A stretch of 64,000 bases of DNA from Agroathelia rolfsii (lineage: Eukaryota; Basidiomycota; Agaricomycetes; Amylocorticiales; Amylocorticiaceae). Below the pieces are notes generated by a model. The model saw nothing but the letters and a program-made list of their open reading frames with translations, was not told where the DNA came from and ran no database searches. The position numbers and the translations under genes were made by a program. The stretch covers positions 930,001-994,000 of the forward strand of contig JABRWF010000008.1 in assembly GCA_018343915.1 (NCBI GenBank), written 5' to 3'. This document shows, piece by piece, positions 38,581-51,330 of the stretch; the first letter of the stretch is position 1; each line of letters begins with the position of its first letter.

Positions 38581-40226
38581 TCAGCTGAACGAGACATTAA
38601 ATTGGCCGTCCCAGCCCATCAAAGATGATGTGTATGCAGCCAGGCACTGCGAGTCTAAGCAAAAGGACTGCTCCTGCTGACCACCAATGCCAGCAATCCT
38701 GTGGTGCTGTTGTTGATGATATGTACAGCGATTCTGCTGTACGTCAAGGCTTGGGACTCCGGTATGACTCGCGCAACTGTTTAGGTGACTCAGAGCTGGG
38801 TGCGCCGCTACGTCAGCATGAAATTGGGGGTGATGTTGCCCCGGCAGTAAGCTCCGGGGGGGCTGGGTTAGTGTTGTTGCTGTGCCTGTCGATACCGAAG
38901 ACGGCAAGGAGCCAACGGCGCCTGATATAGCTACCAAAGCCCCCGCGTCATCATGTATCATCGGGAACTGGCCGATGCCTTCGAATGATGATGGTGATGG
39001 GGACGGTGATGTGGATGATGAGGGGTGGTGATGATGGGTAAGGGGAGAGTCAGGTCCCGCCGATTGCCGTGAGGAGGCTGAAGAGCTGATAGTCGTCGTA
39101 GTCGAGTAGGGTGAGTGCAGGAATAATGTAGAAGGTGCCGAGCCGTAGGTACCATACGGTGGTAGCGGTAGCATCGAGAAGTTGGGCTTGACGGTACCAA
39201 CGGAAGTAATCAAGGGATCTTGTTCTATCTCCAGGGGAAGGCTAGATGGAGAAGGCATAAACGAAGAAGAGCATGAACTAAAGGGGGACGAAGATGCCGT
39301 TGAGCCCGAATCGTGGCCTATCGAATTACGATGACAATGGCCACCATAGCTCGAGGCCGACGTCGTCGATCGAGTGCGCCTTTCTGCATAGCTGCTTGAG
39401 CTAGAAGATATGTCTTTGGGTAGAAGACCACTCATGGGCTGCGGCAAGAGGAAATGAAATGAGAAAACTTAATTCCAAGACAAATGAAGGAAACAATGAA
39501 AACAACCTACACTAGAATTCAAATGAGGTGTTGCATTAGTGTTGCCTGGATGATTAGCGCCGTGATGATATGAATTTTCCAGCTTGACTGCATGACTCTT
39601 TTCTGGAATCATACCAGCCTTGGATCCATGGATCTTCTGTAGACTCTGGAAACGATTGCGACAATAGACGGCAGGCCTGCCGGGGAAACGCATAGCGATG
39701 GTGTTCCACCGGGGGCCAAGCTCCTGGTGTGCTTTGAGCAGCTCCGTATCCTCCTCAGTCGTCCATGGACGTACAGAGATGGAGGGATCGAGCTTCTCTC
39801 TCCAGCGTTTTGCGCACTGGTCGTCAGTCCTGCCCGGCACACACTGCGCAATCTTCCACCAATGCCGGCCCTGGAAACGCTCGACGGCCTGCCTCAGGAG
39901 GCTGTCTTCTTCGGCAGTCCAACGACCTCGGCGTAGGGAGGGATCCAGCGAATGGATCCACCGCTTTCTACAGCTCTTGTTGGTGCGCCCTGGATGACAT
40001 GATAAGTTATGACTGGACCAATAAAATCGATAAGGAAAGCATTTACCTGGTAGATACGCTGAGATGTTTTGCCATTGATTCTTCGTGCCAACTGCAGTAA
40101 TGCCAAGATTAGCATATCTACGAAAGGTAGTGCAAAGGATAAGCACTTACATTTTGCAACAGCTTCTCTAAGGATCTTGTCCTCCTCTGGTGTCCATCGA
40201 TTTTCCTTGTAGTTGGTAGAGAGCAT
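38581..40226 (-). CDS. Three-repeat (R1R2R3) Myb transcription factor
   Basis: Four exons: 40226-40151, 40091-40047, 39989-39511 and 39438-38581 (485 aa). Three Myb/SANT repeats fill residues about 8-160. Repeat 1 is split by two introns (RWTPEEDKILREAVAKFG, then GRTNKSCRKRW). Repeat 2 is GRWTAEEDSLLRQAV with HWWKIAQCVPGRTDDQCAKR. Repeat 3 is RPWTTEEDTELLKAHQELG with PRWNTIAMRFPGRPAVYCRN. The recognition helices carry the usual R-T-x-x-Q-C pattern in repeat 2, so sequence-specific DNA binding is likely. The rest is Ser/Thr-rich with a poly-Ser cluster, a YHQQQQHH-like run and no other domain, typical of an activation or regulatory tail. It resembles c-Myb/Bas1-type fungal factors, but its targets are unknown. 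Confidence 0.88.
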
Positions 40227-43200
40227 GGTTGTCGTACGATGTCGTGGTTAGTATAGAGCAAAGAGGATGTTACTAGTAGTAATCCCTTGAAAAGGCAGTG
40301 ACGATGTCGACGTAACAGAGAGCGGAGGTGGGTACTATAGAAACATTCTGTCTGACACCTCCATCCGCCATCCTTTTAACCAACCTAGAACATTAGCGCC
40401 GAGCAGTGTCACACCCAGCCCGAGCGAGCCGTTGGTCTGGGTAGGTCAGCTCGATCATGATGTTCTGTGCCCCTGGATTGGGGATGTCCAAATAAGGTCA
40501 TTCTGATGGCCGGGTGCGTCGGTGCGTCGGTGTAAGAAAGAACAGAAGAAGCATTCCTCGCACTCTCGCAAGTACCGCATAGAACAGGGGGACCCCCACA
40601 AAGTTGCATATGTGTGTAAGGGCTATAATGTCATAATAATAATCTAATGGAACTGGATCAGCTCGTGCTGATGGCGGTGGCAAAGAGTTGAACCATGCGC
40701 ATGCCCTCCACCACGCAATGTATGCATGCCCTTATACCCTCTCTTGAAGAGTTGGTAGCTTCTGTTGACGACATGCTGCACTAGGATATTGAATCCCCGT
40801 CTCAATAGGTAACAGAGACGGTTACATGGGGAAGTGTACGCAGTCGGATGAATTGCACTTAAAATTCCTAATTGCTTCTCACCTAGTCGCGCAAAAAACA
40901 GCCCTATGGTGAGTCAGGGGTCAAGACAAATCCAACATCGTTCACGGTTCAGCGCTCCCAACTCTGATACATTTCGTAAGAGTTGCTTGCGTTGGACCTC
41001 GGGCCTCTCGCGACCGCCGATGAAATCCAGTCCATCTCCAGCTCCAAAAGCACGGCATTTTTCTTGTCCAAGTTGGATAAGGCGCTTTGATGCTCGTTGT
41101 CCCGAAACGGAGCAGAAAGTATTTGTCACGGTTGCCGCGGAGTTCAATTTGAAGCTCCGCGTCATCGACGTCAAAGCTTCCGAAACCGATTTTGCCCATG
41201 CCGAGGTCCTTTACGCCTTTTCTTGCTGATGACCGCACTGAAACGGTACATCCCGGTTTACTTGCTACTCAACTCAGCGAAAAACTCATATGAAGAAGGT
41301 TGGGCCATGGATGCCTTATGGATATCTGTGCAGATCGGCGTTGTATTACTGTGAAATTGATTAATATCATTGTCGTCCTCGGCCCCCGTTCATTACCAGT
41401 ACTCCCTCCCTACTCCCTCTCCGCCTGGGAAAACGCATCGGCGTGCGCGGCATCGACCTAGCCGCTTGACTGTGGTGCATGTCTACCGAGCGGACCCTGT
41501 GTATACTAAATAATTTCACGAAGAAATCCCGACCAAAAAAGAAAAAGAAACCGCCTAAAAAGAGTAGCTGCCTGGCATGGCGATAGTAAGGCACAACCAC
41601 ACAGCACAAATTTCACCTTCCATTCGTTGCCATTGCGCATTCAGGGCCATCTCAGCCTTCTCCCCGATTGGAGAGATTTGATGGATGTATGGATATATAT
41701 AGAACCACTCATCATATTTTACATACGTGACCAGTGTTTATGCCCGCATTAACTGACATGTTGTTATTACCAGTGTAGGCGGCACAACTACAAGATTAGA
41801 AATAAGTAACGGAAAAGCGCAGGGGTAGGTGTGGGTGCCGTTGCTTTGGCCATTTTCAAGGCACAGCAGCATTGGTCATGATCCATTGATATACAGATGA
41901 TATTGATAATTAAACAATCAATGTACGACATGTCAATGCAATATTCGTTTCTCCTTTGGAATCCTAGAGAGAGCTCTGAGTTCATCAAATCAAATTACCC
42001 CGAGGATCCTTAGACGCAGGCATCGATGCTAAGAGATGCCCAGCCTCAAGTTCCAGTGTCTATTGGCGTAGTACTATCATCCTTTTACTCGAGTTTCAAG
42101 TACAAAGGCTTATAACGACCGATCCCGGTCAATGATGACCGCACTTGTGGGGTTCAGGCCCCATGCCGAGGAGGCCCAGCCTATGTTCAGTACAATTTGA
42201 AGTCAACAGTAATTAATAATGCTATTGGTTACGGCTAGCAGTACAGCTACGGCTGCGGAGGCGCAATCATTGTGATGCACATGCTCAGACTGGCAAGACA
42301 AGTCCCCGTTGTACCACCGTATCGCCATTATTGACAGCTTGCCTGATGACGTTCGGGTGTGTCGCGCGGTCTTCTAGTCACTAGGCTATGCAAATGGATC
42401 ATAGCGTAGCGCAATGTTATTATAGACTCGGATCTTACGGATTTGATGAACTGCAACTCTAGTAGCATTTGTAACACTGCTGGTACGGCGTTCGACAACA
42501 AACTGCAAAAGGATTTGCTTTCCATATCAATCGAAATGCTGATGTACAGTGCAGCATATCCTTTTGGGAGCTTTAATATCCACAGGTTACTACATATAGT
42601 AAGAGCACTAGAGCTTGGATTTACGGAAATTGAATATTCGACATATTTGGGAACAGATGAATGTTGAGCGCTACGATACCGACATGGGTATATGCGCCGG
42701 TATGCTCGTGCCGACAATTTTTTTAAATTTCATTTTAAATACGTTTATATACCACACCATGTACTGTAGACAAACTACGGTGTGAGGAGCTGTGATGAAT
42801 GTTTGGAAGGTAAGGGAAGTGTAGTGTATGGTAGCATAAGGGGAAGTTAGGAGGTTTGAAGCTGTATACTGCTCGTGCTGACATGGCTTGCTGTATATGT
42901 ATGACGGTTGGACAAATGTATGCAAGTCTATGTAGTCTATAGTTCTGATACGCTTACTTGTTTTAGTTACAACAGTTTCCCCGTCCTTGAGGGTATGCAT
43001 AAAGCCGATTACCGGGATGGGGAAGGGGTTTGAGTTCAAGTTATCTCCAGGGGTCCCTGCTGAAGAGATGTACTAACCGCATGGAATAAGTTGAGTGGCG
43101 ACGAGAATAAACTTACCGTGGTATCGATCCTGCTGTATCAGCCAATGACAGTCTTTTGGTACATCAACGAGGGTTTCGTTTGTCCTGGTTATAATATGTG

Positions 43201-45300
43201 AGCCTGAGGACACTTCGGCGGCCTGGAGTAACTGAGTTTATGGGATGACAAGTCTGTGATTACTGGTCAGGAGTATAAACGTTTAAATCGTATTTTATAA
43301 CGTCATGCCAGTGAGGTGGGTCAACCACTATCTGGATTGTTCGTGAGTGCGGAAAAGCAGGACTCGGTCACCGGTGATATCCTCGGGGTGCGAGGAGAGC
43401 AAGGACAAAGCTTGGAGCTCAAGGAAACTCGGTGTCTCAGGCAAGAATAGGTTAAAAGACGACACACATGACGATTTGCTTCAAATCGAAGTAGAAGAAG
43501 CATGTTGAAACTTGTATGCCACGGAAAGTCACCGTAATGAACTGCGCGTACGCCGGTCACTATTAGAGCGAAGTGTGGGGGCGATGGCTTATTCTAGAGT
43601 CATGACTATCAGTTGCCTGCCTCGGACCCGCCAGAGTGGATGCATCTATCCGGGACCGGATATCCGAATGTAATCCCATTCGAAATATCACATCTATCAA
43701 GTAAGAATCCCAAGAAGCAATAGGGTTTTCTAGTCTCAGTGTCTTACTAGTACATCATGATGTATTAAGCTTACCTATGAAGTACATGCATTCTCTCGTG
43801 CCGGTCGGATCATCAAGATCCCTTGTGACTAGCGGAAAATGTATCTGCGTCATGTGCCATTCTTTTTCCTGTCGTGAACAGCCGCAGGAATATCGAGGGG
43901 TTGATTCATGCTGCACAGCCAGTGATGGTACCATGCGCAGTCCGAGTAATTGCGCATTTCGAGAAGAAAAATGACATGTTGTGCTCATGTAGCGTCCGTC
44001 ATGGACCTGTACAGACTTTGTAAATCAATAATACATTTGGCTCATATGGATAACGATTCAGGTCTTAAGATAGCCCGAGCTGTCATGGTTGCTTCACCAT
44101 GGTTGCTAAAGAAAGTAGCAATAATGAAAATATAGTTAACTTGACTAAACACTGATATGCATCAATCATTTGTTGAATATGGGGCTTTGAATGAGCATGG
44201 GAACAATACGGAAATACCACGGTCTCATGTTGGATACTATCATTGCAAATCGGGGGATTGGCCCCCCTGGTGCCCAACCTTGAAAAGGAAGGGCAGCTAG
44301 ACGAATGGAACAAGATGAAACAAGGAAGCCCGAGCACTGCCCAACTGGCATGTGAGGCCCCGATGACGATATAGCATATCGATGATACGTGGATTATCAA
44401 TTGAGACTATACCACACGAGGCTATATCATACCTGGACGTGGCGTGGCCTGCTATCAAGTTCAGTATTGCAATCGCCGTCGAAGTCCTCTTGAGACAACA
44501 CCGTTACCGGAGGCCTCGGTCTCCTGCACTTGTACCCCTTGTGTCTTCGTGTTCTGGTCCGATGCTTCCAGGGTACTTAATATCTAAGTTCCGAAAGATT
44601 GGCACGTTTTTGTCTATGCTCAAGGTGAGGCCGATGATCCCGAACGGCCTGTTTTGGAGGGGTTTAGAGGGCAGTCAATTGTGCATCATCATCATGACAT
44701 TTTCATAATCGGCCATACAAAATCACACGCAAAGTTCCTCGTAAAGACCTTTCAGCTCCATCAGCATCTCGCAGTTATGCATGCGTACACGCGTGATGAT
44801 GGATTTTCAAGGGACGAAATGGATGCTATGCTAATGCAATTACTTGCACCCACATACCCATCAAAGCATCCGATCAAAACGACGGAAATGACGCAGTTTT
44901 ATGGACCCCGACAAGGAACAGGGATTTTTCTATGTTTGCTAGGCGCGCGTAAGGCACATATTGAGTACGGGATACGGCACGGTGGGGACTGATTACGGGG
45001 TTCTTCACAGTCATGCACAACCCAACGGAATGGATTGAAAGGGGCATGAGACCATGAACCAAGATCTATTCTTATCCCAACGGAAGCGCTCGCGGGTGGG
45101 TGGCTGAATAAAAACTAACCGGAATGGACGAAACAGCGATGTATGGGGATCACTGAAGCCGTTGTATGATCAGCGGTATAAAAAAGTGTACAGAGATCCG
45201 AGGAGGAAAGCAAAAAGAAAATGGAGATGTCGAGAAGAGGAAGCAAGTGAACTTGGAGAAGGCGCCGCTATGTATTGGACACTTTGGTGGAAGCTTTTCC

Positions 45301-45323
45301 TTATTATTATTATTATTATTATT
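45301..45323. repeat. (TTA)n microsatellite
   Basis: Seven to eight uninterrupted TTA units. Confidence 0.95.
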
Positions 45324-45855
45324 GCATCCGGGAAATTGTGATGGACTGAGCAGAGCAGGCCATCGGGCACTGAAGCTCAAAGAAAGAAACCGGAGGGAGG
45401 ATGGGAAGCATGTCTTCTTCTACTGAGACGAAATAGCAGTAGACGTACGGTCTCTTACGCTTAAGGACGTCTTCCATCAGCACAAGGAGAGTGTGTTCGG
45501 CTCGTCCCTCCGAGTATTTCTTTTTGCAGGGTCAAGGGGTTGATGAGCAGCAACAACAGTCAAATCAAAGTGCAGACCTTGTCTTACCCCTCCCGAGTCT
45601 GAGCGCTTGGAGCGGTCTAATGTAAAGACCGATGGGGAATAAGCAAGGATTCTAAGCCAGCAAAGTTTTAAAGGTGTATAGCTCCATCTAGATATTTATA
45701 GTATCATGCTGTTGTAGTAGTGGAGGCTTCAATTGTTAGAGGCCAAGGGACACATGCCCTTATCTCGCTGGGGTGCTTCATCATGTCACAACACCTGGTC
45801 CCATGGGAGTCTTGGTTGGATGGGGAATCAGACTTGTTTATGCAAAGATAGTTGA

Positions 45856-45882
45856 GGGGTCCAATGCAAGGTATTGGACCCC
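45856..45882. repeat. Perfect 10-bp stem hairpin
   Basis: GGGGTCCAAT at 45856-45865 pairs with ATTGGACCCC at 45873-45882 across a 7-nt loop (GCAAGGT). The stem is GC-rich enough to form in RNA or single-stranded DNA. No flanking gene explains it. Confidence 0.7.
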
Positions 45883-46380
45883 ATGCATAGTGGTTCAGTC
45901 CATACATCGGCGTATGGTGGAAGTGTTGCCAAGATTAAAGAAAGATGATGACCAGACACGTTCAGAACACGTTCGATCAACCCCGGCGTATTTTTTTCAA
46001 AAAGGCCGAGTTTGCCTCAGTCAGCAATGCCGGAGACGATAAACAGCGCCATAGACTCATGGAGAAATCATTGTCCTGGCCTATAGTGCCAGTATTGAAG
46101 CTAGAAGGAGGATGGCGTTCTGAAGCAGTCCGCCGGTCAACTTCAATTTTTTATTTTACGTATTGCCTGTAGCAACGACAGTAGAACAGCCCACAAGGAA
46201 CCATGGTTCCTCAGATACCGATAATGAGGAGGAAAAAACGAAAAGAGAGAAAGAAAGAGGATGAGGACAGAGCGGCTCGAGCTGTGATCGGAGACAAGAC
46301 CATCGCTTGGCGTCGTCGTCGTCGTTGCGCTCTTTTCCGCCTCCTCCTCATCGTCCCCCTCGTCCTCCTCAACCACTCGA

Positions 46381-49300
46381 ATGTCGCTGTCTGCACCCTC
46401 GACACGCCCGCAGACAGACCAGGGTGACCCAGGTCCCTCTCGCCGCCCGTTTAACGTCTCTCAGGCAGTCAACAACATCTCCTCGACTGCAAACAACCTC
46501 GCCAGCCTCGGCTCGTCCAACGGCTCCCACCTCAGACACCGTCATGCTCACCATCTACACTCCATTCCACCTAGAGAAAAATCCACAAGGACGCTGATAA
46601 TCGACCATATGCTTTGGGTACATGCCCGCACTCGCTTTGCCCAGGCCCGCGCCGAGCTCGGCCTCACCGACCGCACTGGGGGGCCTTCGTCCCTAAACTA
46701 CGCACATCGCCGCAGGCCCGAGAATTACGACGAAGATGACGAGGAAGCCAGCGAAGGGGAGGAATATTACGCCCTTCTTGCCCGCGAAGGCGGACCAGGC
46801 CATCCGCACAACGACGATGAAGACCAGCGCATCGCGCGCCAAGACCTACCACTGGCGCGCGACCTACGTGCACGCTCAGAGGGTCTCGAAAAGGTCATTG
46901 TTTCTCTTCTTGAGCAGCCCCCACCAGTGCATCCCATTCTGGACGACGAATACGGCGAATCGACTGCACAGCGCAGTGTAAGCGGCTCGGCCTCCCATCC
47001 GCACAAACTACCAAACGGCGTGCGTCTCCGCCTTGCACTGGCGACGATCGTCAACGATTTTTTTGCGCGCCATACGCCACCAGCGCCTTATCGCGATCAT
47101 TATGATTCCGAGTCAGGACGCAGACAACAGCAGCAGCAGTCGCCCGAAGAGGAAGCGCATGAGAGGTCAATCCGCGATGGCATCCCGCCAGCGCTGCTCC
47201 CCCTTGCGTCGATATCTGCATGGCCATTGCGTCCGAACAACAATATCGTCACAACGCCGTCTCAGTCCTCTGCCAGCCCTGCATCTTCTCATGCATCGCC
47301 TGGAGCAACAGTCAGTATTATCATTTCCTTTTTGTTCCCGTCTTTTTTGCGTCCCGTCCTATGTCTTCTCCCTAATCAAAGAACAATATACTGACCATCA
47401 TGAATTCATACACAAAACCTCCCATAATAAACCAAATAAAACCCTCATTACTCCATCTGTCCATCTACCATGTAAAAACGTTGAAATCTACAGTCCACGA
47501 TCCGCGTACGCTACCCCGCCCCCAACTCTCGTGTGCGCGCATTCTACTCCGCTGGCGCAGATCCAAGCACGGCCAACTCCCCGCCCTCACTGCGCTGCTC
47601 GCGGCACCTCCACACTGGATGCGAAATCTGCCTGCTGCCTAATACAAATCCACTGATCATCAACACCGCTGGACGTGCGCGCACCGGCTCGTCGGGGAAC
47701 TTGACCGGCACCGTCAACGATCCGCGCCATTCGTCCCATCCGAGCCAGAACCACGGCGCCTCTTCTTCGTCCTCCTCGTCGGGGGTGGCTGCGGGTGGTG
47801 CAGGAGGCGCTTCGTCATCGCCATCGGCGAAGTTGGGTGGCGCTGTCGGGGGGTGGCAAGAAGGCGCCGGGGTCGGGTCGGGTCTGGAACGCCCCGGCGT
47901 GGCGGGAAACTTACTCCGTCGACGGTGTTGGTCGCGCTCGCGCAGCCCAAGGGGCAATCAGAGGCATAGGAAACAGGACGCGGCCCTGGGTGCGGGGAGC
48001 ACGAAGTTAGCGGAGCTCATCCCAAGGTTCCTGAAGCTCTCCGCGCTCGTGGCGACTGAACTGGCAAACGAGTATAGAGAGCGGCTCGAAAATGAGCTTC
48101 AGCAGCAGCAGCAGTTGTCCGGGGAGGGTGAGAACCGCGATACACGTACGTCGCCAGAACGCCAACCGCCCCGCGCTCAATGGCGTGAGTGGTCGGTGAC
48201 GAGAGGTCAGGATCAGCAACAACAACAATCTAGGTCACCCGAGCGGTTCAGGACGCCCACATCTCCGCTCATTGATGCCACCACATCCAACAACAATAAT
48301 GGCAGCAGCAAGACCACTGCCCTGTCGACCTCCACCGCTTTCCGGCCCACGCGCGAATGGTACATGCTCCTCGCGGGCTTGCTCACCCGCGCTGTCCTGG
48401 AGAGCTACCTCACGGAGAACTTCGCCGGTCTCGAGCCCATCGAGTGCTTACTCTCCGTCGGACTCGATATCCAGGAAATTCTCGACGAGCCTCCGTTTTC
48501 CGAGGGCGATGAGGACGCTAACGAACAGGACGATCCATCCGTGCCGGCAACGTGGCGCCAGATGGAGCGTGAGTACAGCGAGTTTGATCCGGATGGTCTG
48601 CCGAGCTTGAAGGACGCCGCGAGGATCTTGTTCCCTTCGTCAAGGCCGTATGGGCAGATTTATGGACGTCGGGCGCGCTATGGGCGGCCCGACGATGCGG
48701 CTGCACCCCAGCTTGAGTTTGAGGCGGAGATGGTGGAAAGACTGGAGCGGGTACGTATAATTTTCTTTCCTTTTACAAAATGAAAGGATTAAATCCCCCC
48801 CCCCCCCTCCCCCTCTCTTTTTTTAAAAAAAAAAAAAAAAATTATCACAGTTTTACAACATCCCTGAGCGCACGCCCGACATCGCGACGCACATGGAAGA
48901 TATGGCATGGCAATACCCGGCTGAGAATGTTGAACGAGCCGCCGTACGCTTTTGTGAGGCCGTCGCCAAGTGGCGTGGTAAGCCCGAGCTGGAGACAGTG
49001 AGTCCTTCATTCTTATTTTTAACCCCCTCCCATCCCTGTCATCTCTTGTTCTTTATCTCTGCTGGTGGGAATGTGAAGTTGTATCTCACGACGACTTGTT
49101 GTTCTGCGTTTCGCTTTCTTCAATTTCTCCTTCTCCAATCCATCATTGTGCGATCATTGCTTGTGCTGTCGCTGTCGTTGTCGACCTCTGCAACTCTCAT
49201 CTCCACCTTGTCCGCTCTTCCGTCCCCCTTTTCTGCCTCCTTTCCAACCCATTTCCCCCTTCTGCTCCTTTCCACAATTCCCGATCGCTCAGTACAAAAA

Positions 49301-49844
49301 AAAGAATCCCTCGCCGGCCTCTCAGGACGTGCCCGCAACACCTGGCGGCTCAACGATGACCATCGACTCGATCGTGCACTCGAACCCAGCCAGTCCGATC
49401 GCGCACCACGGCCAACAACAATACCAGAACAGGCGCAAAAAGGGTAGCAGAAAGCCGTCTATCAGCACATACTTCGCCCCCGAGAGTGGTAGTGGTAGCA
49501 GCAGTGGTGCTGCCCCGCCGTCACCCTGGAGCGGTAGTGCCACCGTTATCAACAGCATCAACAACAGCAATAATGTGACGGTGGCGAACACACCCTCGAG
49601 CACGAGTACGAACAACAACAACAAACGCAGGATGTCGATATCGGCCGCGGCCGCGGCGGCAGGTAGTGACCCTAGGACGACGGGTATGGGGGCGTACAAG
49701 CGTGTGCAGCTTGCGTCGTCGTCGCTGCCGCCACCACAACCACCAACACCGGCCGCCCTCTCCGGACTTCCTACTCATCAGTCTCCTCACCATCATCATC
49801 ATCATCATCATCACCATCATCCCCCCCCTCCGCCACCCCAATGA
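46381..49844 (+). CDS. Large low-complexity fungal protein, unknown function
   Basis: Four exons: 46381-47310, 47494-48750, 48851-48997 and 49293-49844 (961 aa), all introns phase 0. Ordered-looking blocks alternate with disordered ones. There is an N-terminal helical region (TLIIDHMLWVHARTRFAQAR), a possible metal-binding CSRHLHTGCEIC cluster early in exon 2, a helical region (LAELIPRFLKLSALVATELA), and a conserved-looking core (EWYMLLAGLLTRAVLESYL, FAGLEPIECLLSVGL, ARILFPSSRPYGQIYGRRAR, FYNIPERTPDIATHMEDMAW). The C-terminus is Ser/Asn-rich and ends in 11 His followed by Pro. Introns 1 and 3 are unusually long (183 and 295 nt). Intron 2 holds C10 and A17-18 homopolymers. The family is not recognised. 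An intact ankyrin or Myb-type domain was looked for and not found. Confidence 0.75.
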
Positions 49845-51330
49845 TTGTGCATTACTACAGTGAACATGCACAAAGACAGCGATGACTACAAAAAGGTTTT
49901 CTTATTTATATGGGATTATTGAAAACCGATCTTTCTTTATTATCTATCATTTTAGATCTTGTATTTGTAATGCTACTGGTCTCACGGGATGAGGAGAGGG
50001 GGGGAAGGCATTGCCAAGCTGTTGTTGGTGACGCCGTTGATTGGGCGTGGTGGCATAGTGTAGTGTAGTACAACCTAGTAACACGGACAGAAACAACAAA
50101 TCAGGGCTGTGTGTATTGTGATTTTGTCCGAGTCATTCGTTGTTACTGTCATGTTGTTTCTTTGTAACATCTTGATCAGGGCGGAAACCTTCGGCCATGG
50201 ATATTAGATGATGTTAATGGTAATGAAAGTACTATTAATAAGCACTTATTAAGCACAAAGGCCCCCATAAACCAACTCCTGCCATTCTTGATCGGATATC
50301 ACTCTGATGATCGTGGATGCATACATGATGTCTGTTAGCAGATAGCTATCCCATTCATTCATTCCTATCTTCAAGTTACTGCAAGCGTAAAATATTGCAT
50401 TTTACTGCTCCATATTATGTACAATCGCGACCCCCGAGGCATGAGCTCAATGCAGATGGCGTTACATATTCCAGCCCGTCGTGTTGATGTATACTATTGA
50501 TGATACGCTCACGTTTCACTTATAACAAGGTCACACATGGGCGTCCAAATGCTCCAAATCTGCTTCTCGGAGTAGGTTTGTAAGACGGCCAAGACCTGGA
50601 AAAGCTACTTGTGTTTTTACTAGTAAATATACATTCTGGAATAGTAACATATGTGTACATTCTTTTTTGTTTGTTTGTCTTCTTTCAAAGAACGACACGT
50701 CTGCAGTATGTGCATATGAGCAAAGATAGTAGGCCTAGGCGCGCAGAAAGTGATAACAGAGGCGTAAAAAGAAAAGGAAAATATAATAAGCACAAGCTAA
50801 AGTTGCAAGCGAGAGTCCTTTCATCGGAATGCTACGTAAAGGAGAGAGAGAAATAGGGGAGAAGGACCAAGAAAAAGACTTGTATACACTATGTATGACA
50901 GTTGTATATGTATATACGCATGTAGGTATGTAAGTGTGCAAAGAAATGGAAGAAAGAAAGGAAAATAGATATATAGACATACGACCCACTGGGTTATTAA
51001 TTACTATCATCATTTGCCGGAAGGATCGTAGTAGTGATAATCGTTGTCGTCAGTTTCATCGTTAAATAAGAAAGTCTTTTTAGAGATAATGAGCAGCAGA
51101 ACGGAGAAAGAAAAAAAAAAAAAAAAAAAAAAAAAGATGCTGACAAGAATTCACGTGTGCATAATAAAACGAAACTATAGAAATTACAGGGGGTAAGGTT
51201 AAATAAATAAGTCATAGTAAATGATGCGTAAGACGAAGTGGGGGGGAAAAGGACAGCAATGTAAGTGTATTGAACAAGAAGAAAAAGGAGAAAGAAAAGA
51301 GGTGAGCGTCTAATTTCCCATCCCCTGTCA
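49845..51330. other. Convergent 3' flanks
   Basis: Downstream of the 46381 gene (+) and the C2H2 gene (-). It is AT-rich, with a run of 25 A at 51111-51135. No gene seen. Confidence 0.5.

Larger units (their letters stand above)
40227..46380. other. 6.2 kb without a supportable gene
   Basis: Between the Myb gene (-) and the large gene at 46381 (+). A roughly 100-codon open stretch at 40906-41229 is open on both strands, and another at 44654-44992 is His-rich at its start. Neither shows a family motif or convincing splice structure. A TTA microsatellite and a perfect hairpin (listed separately) occur near 45.3 and 45.9 kb. The last 200 bp are probably the leader of the next gene. Confidence 0.4.

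Noticed and set aside
40906..41229. 107-codon frame (+), with overlapping frames (-)
   Set aside because: Open on both strands in several frames with no motif. I could not decide which strand, if any, codes.
42121..42180. GGGGTTCAGGCCCC, a possible TPsiC arm
   Set aside because: The loop is too short and no cloverleaf can be built.
44382..44992. Two overlapping frames (+) including a His-rich start
   Set aside because: No domain recognised, no splice pattern, and the frames contradict each other.
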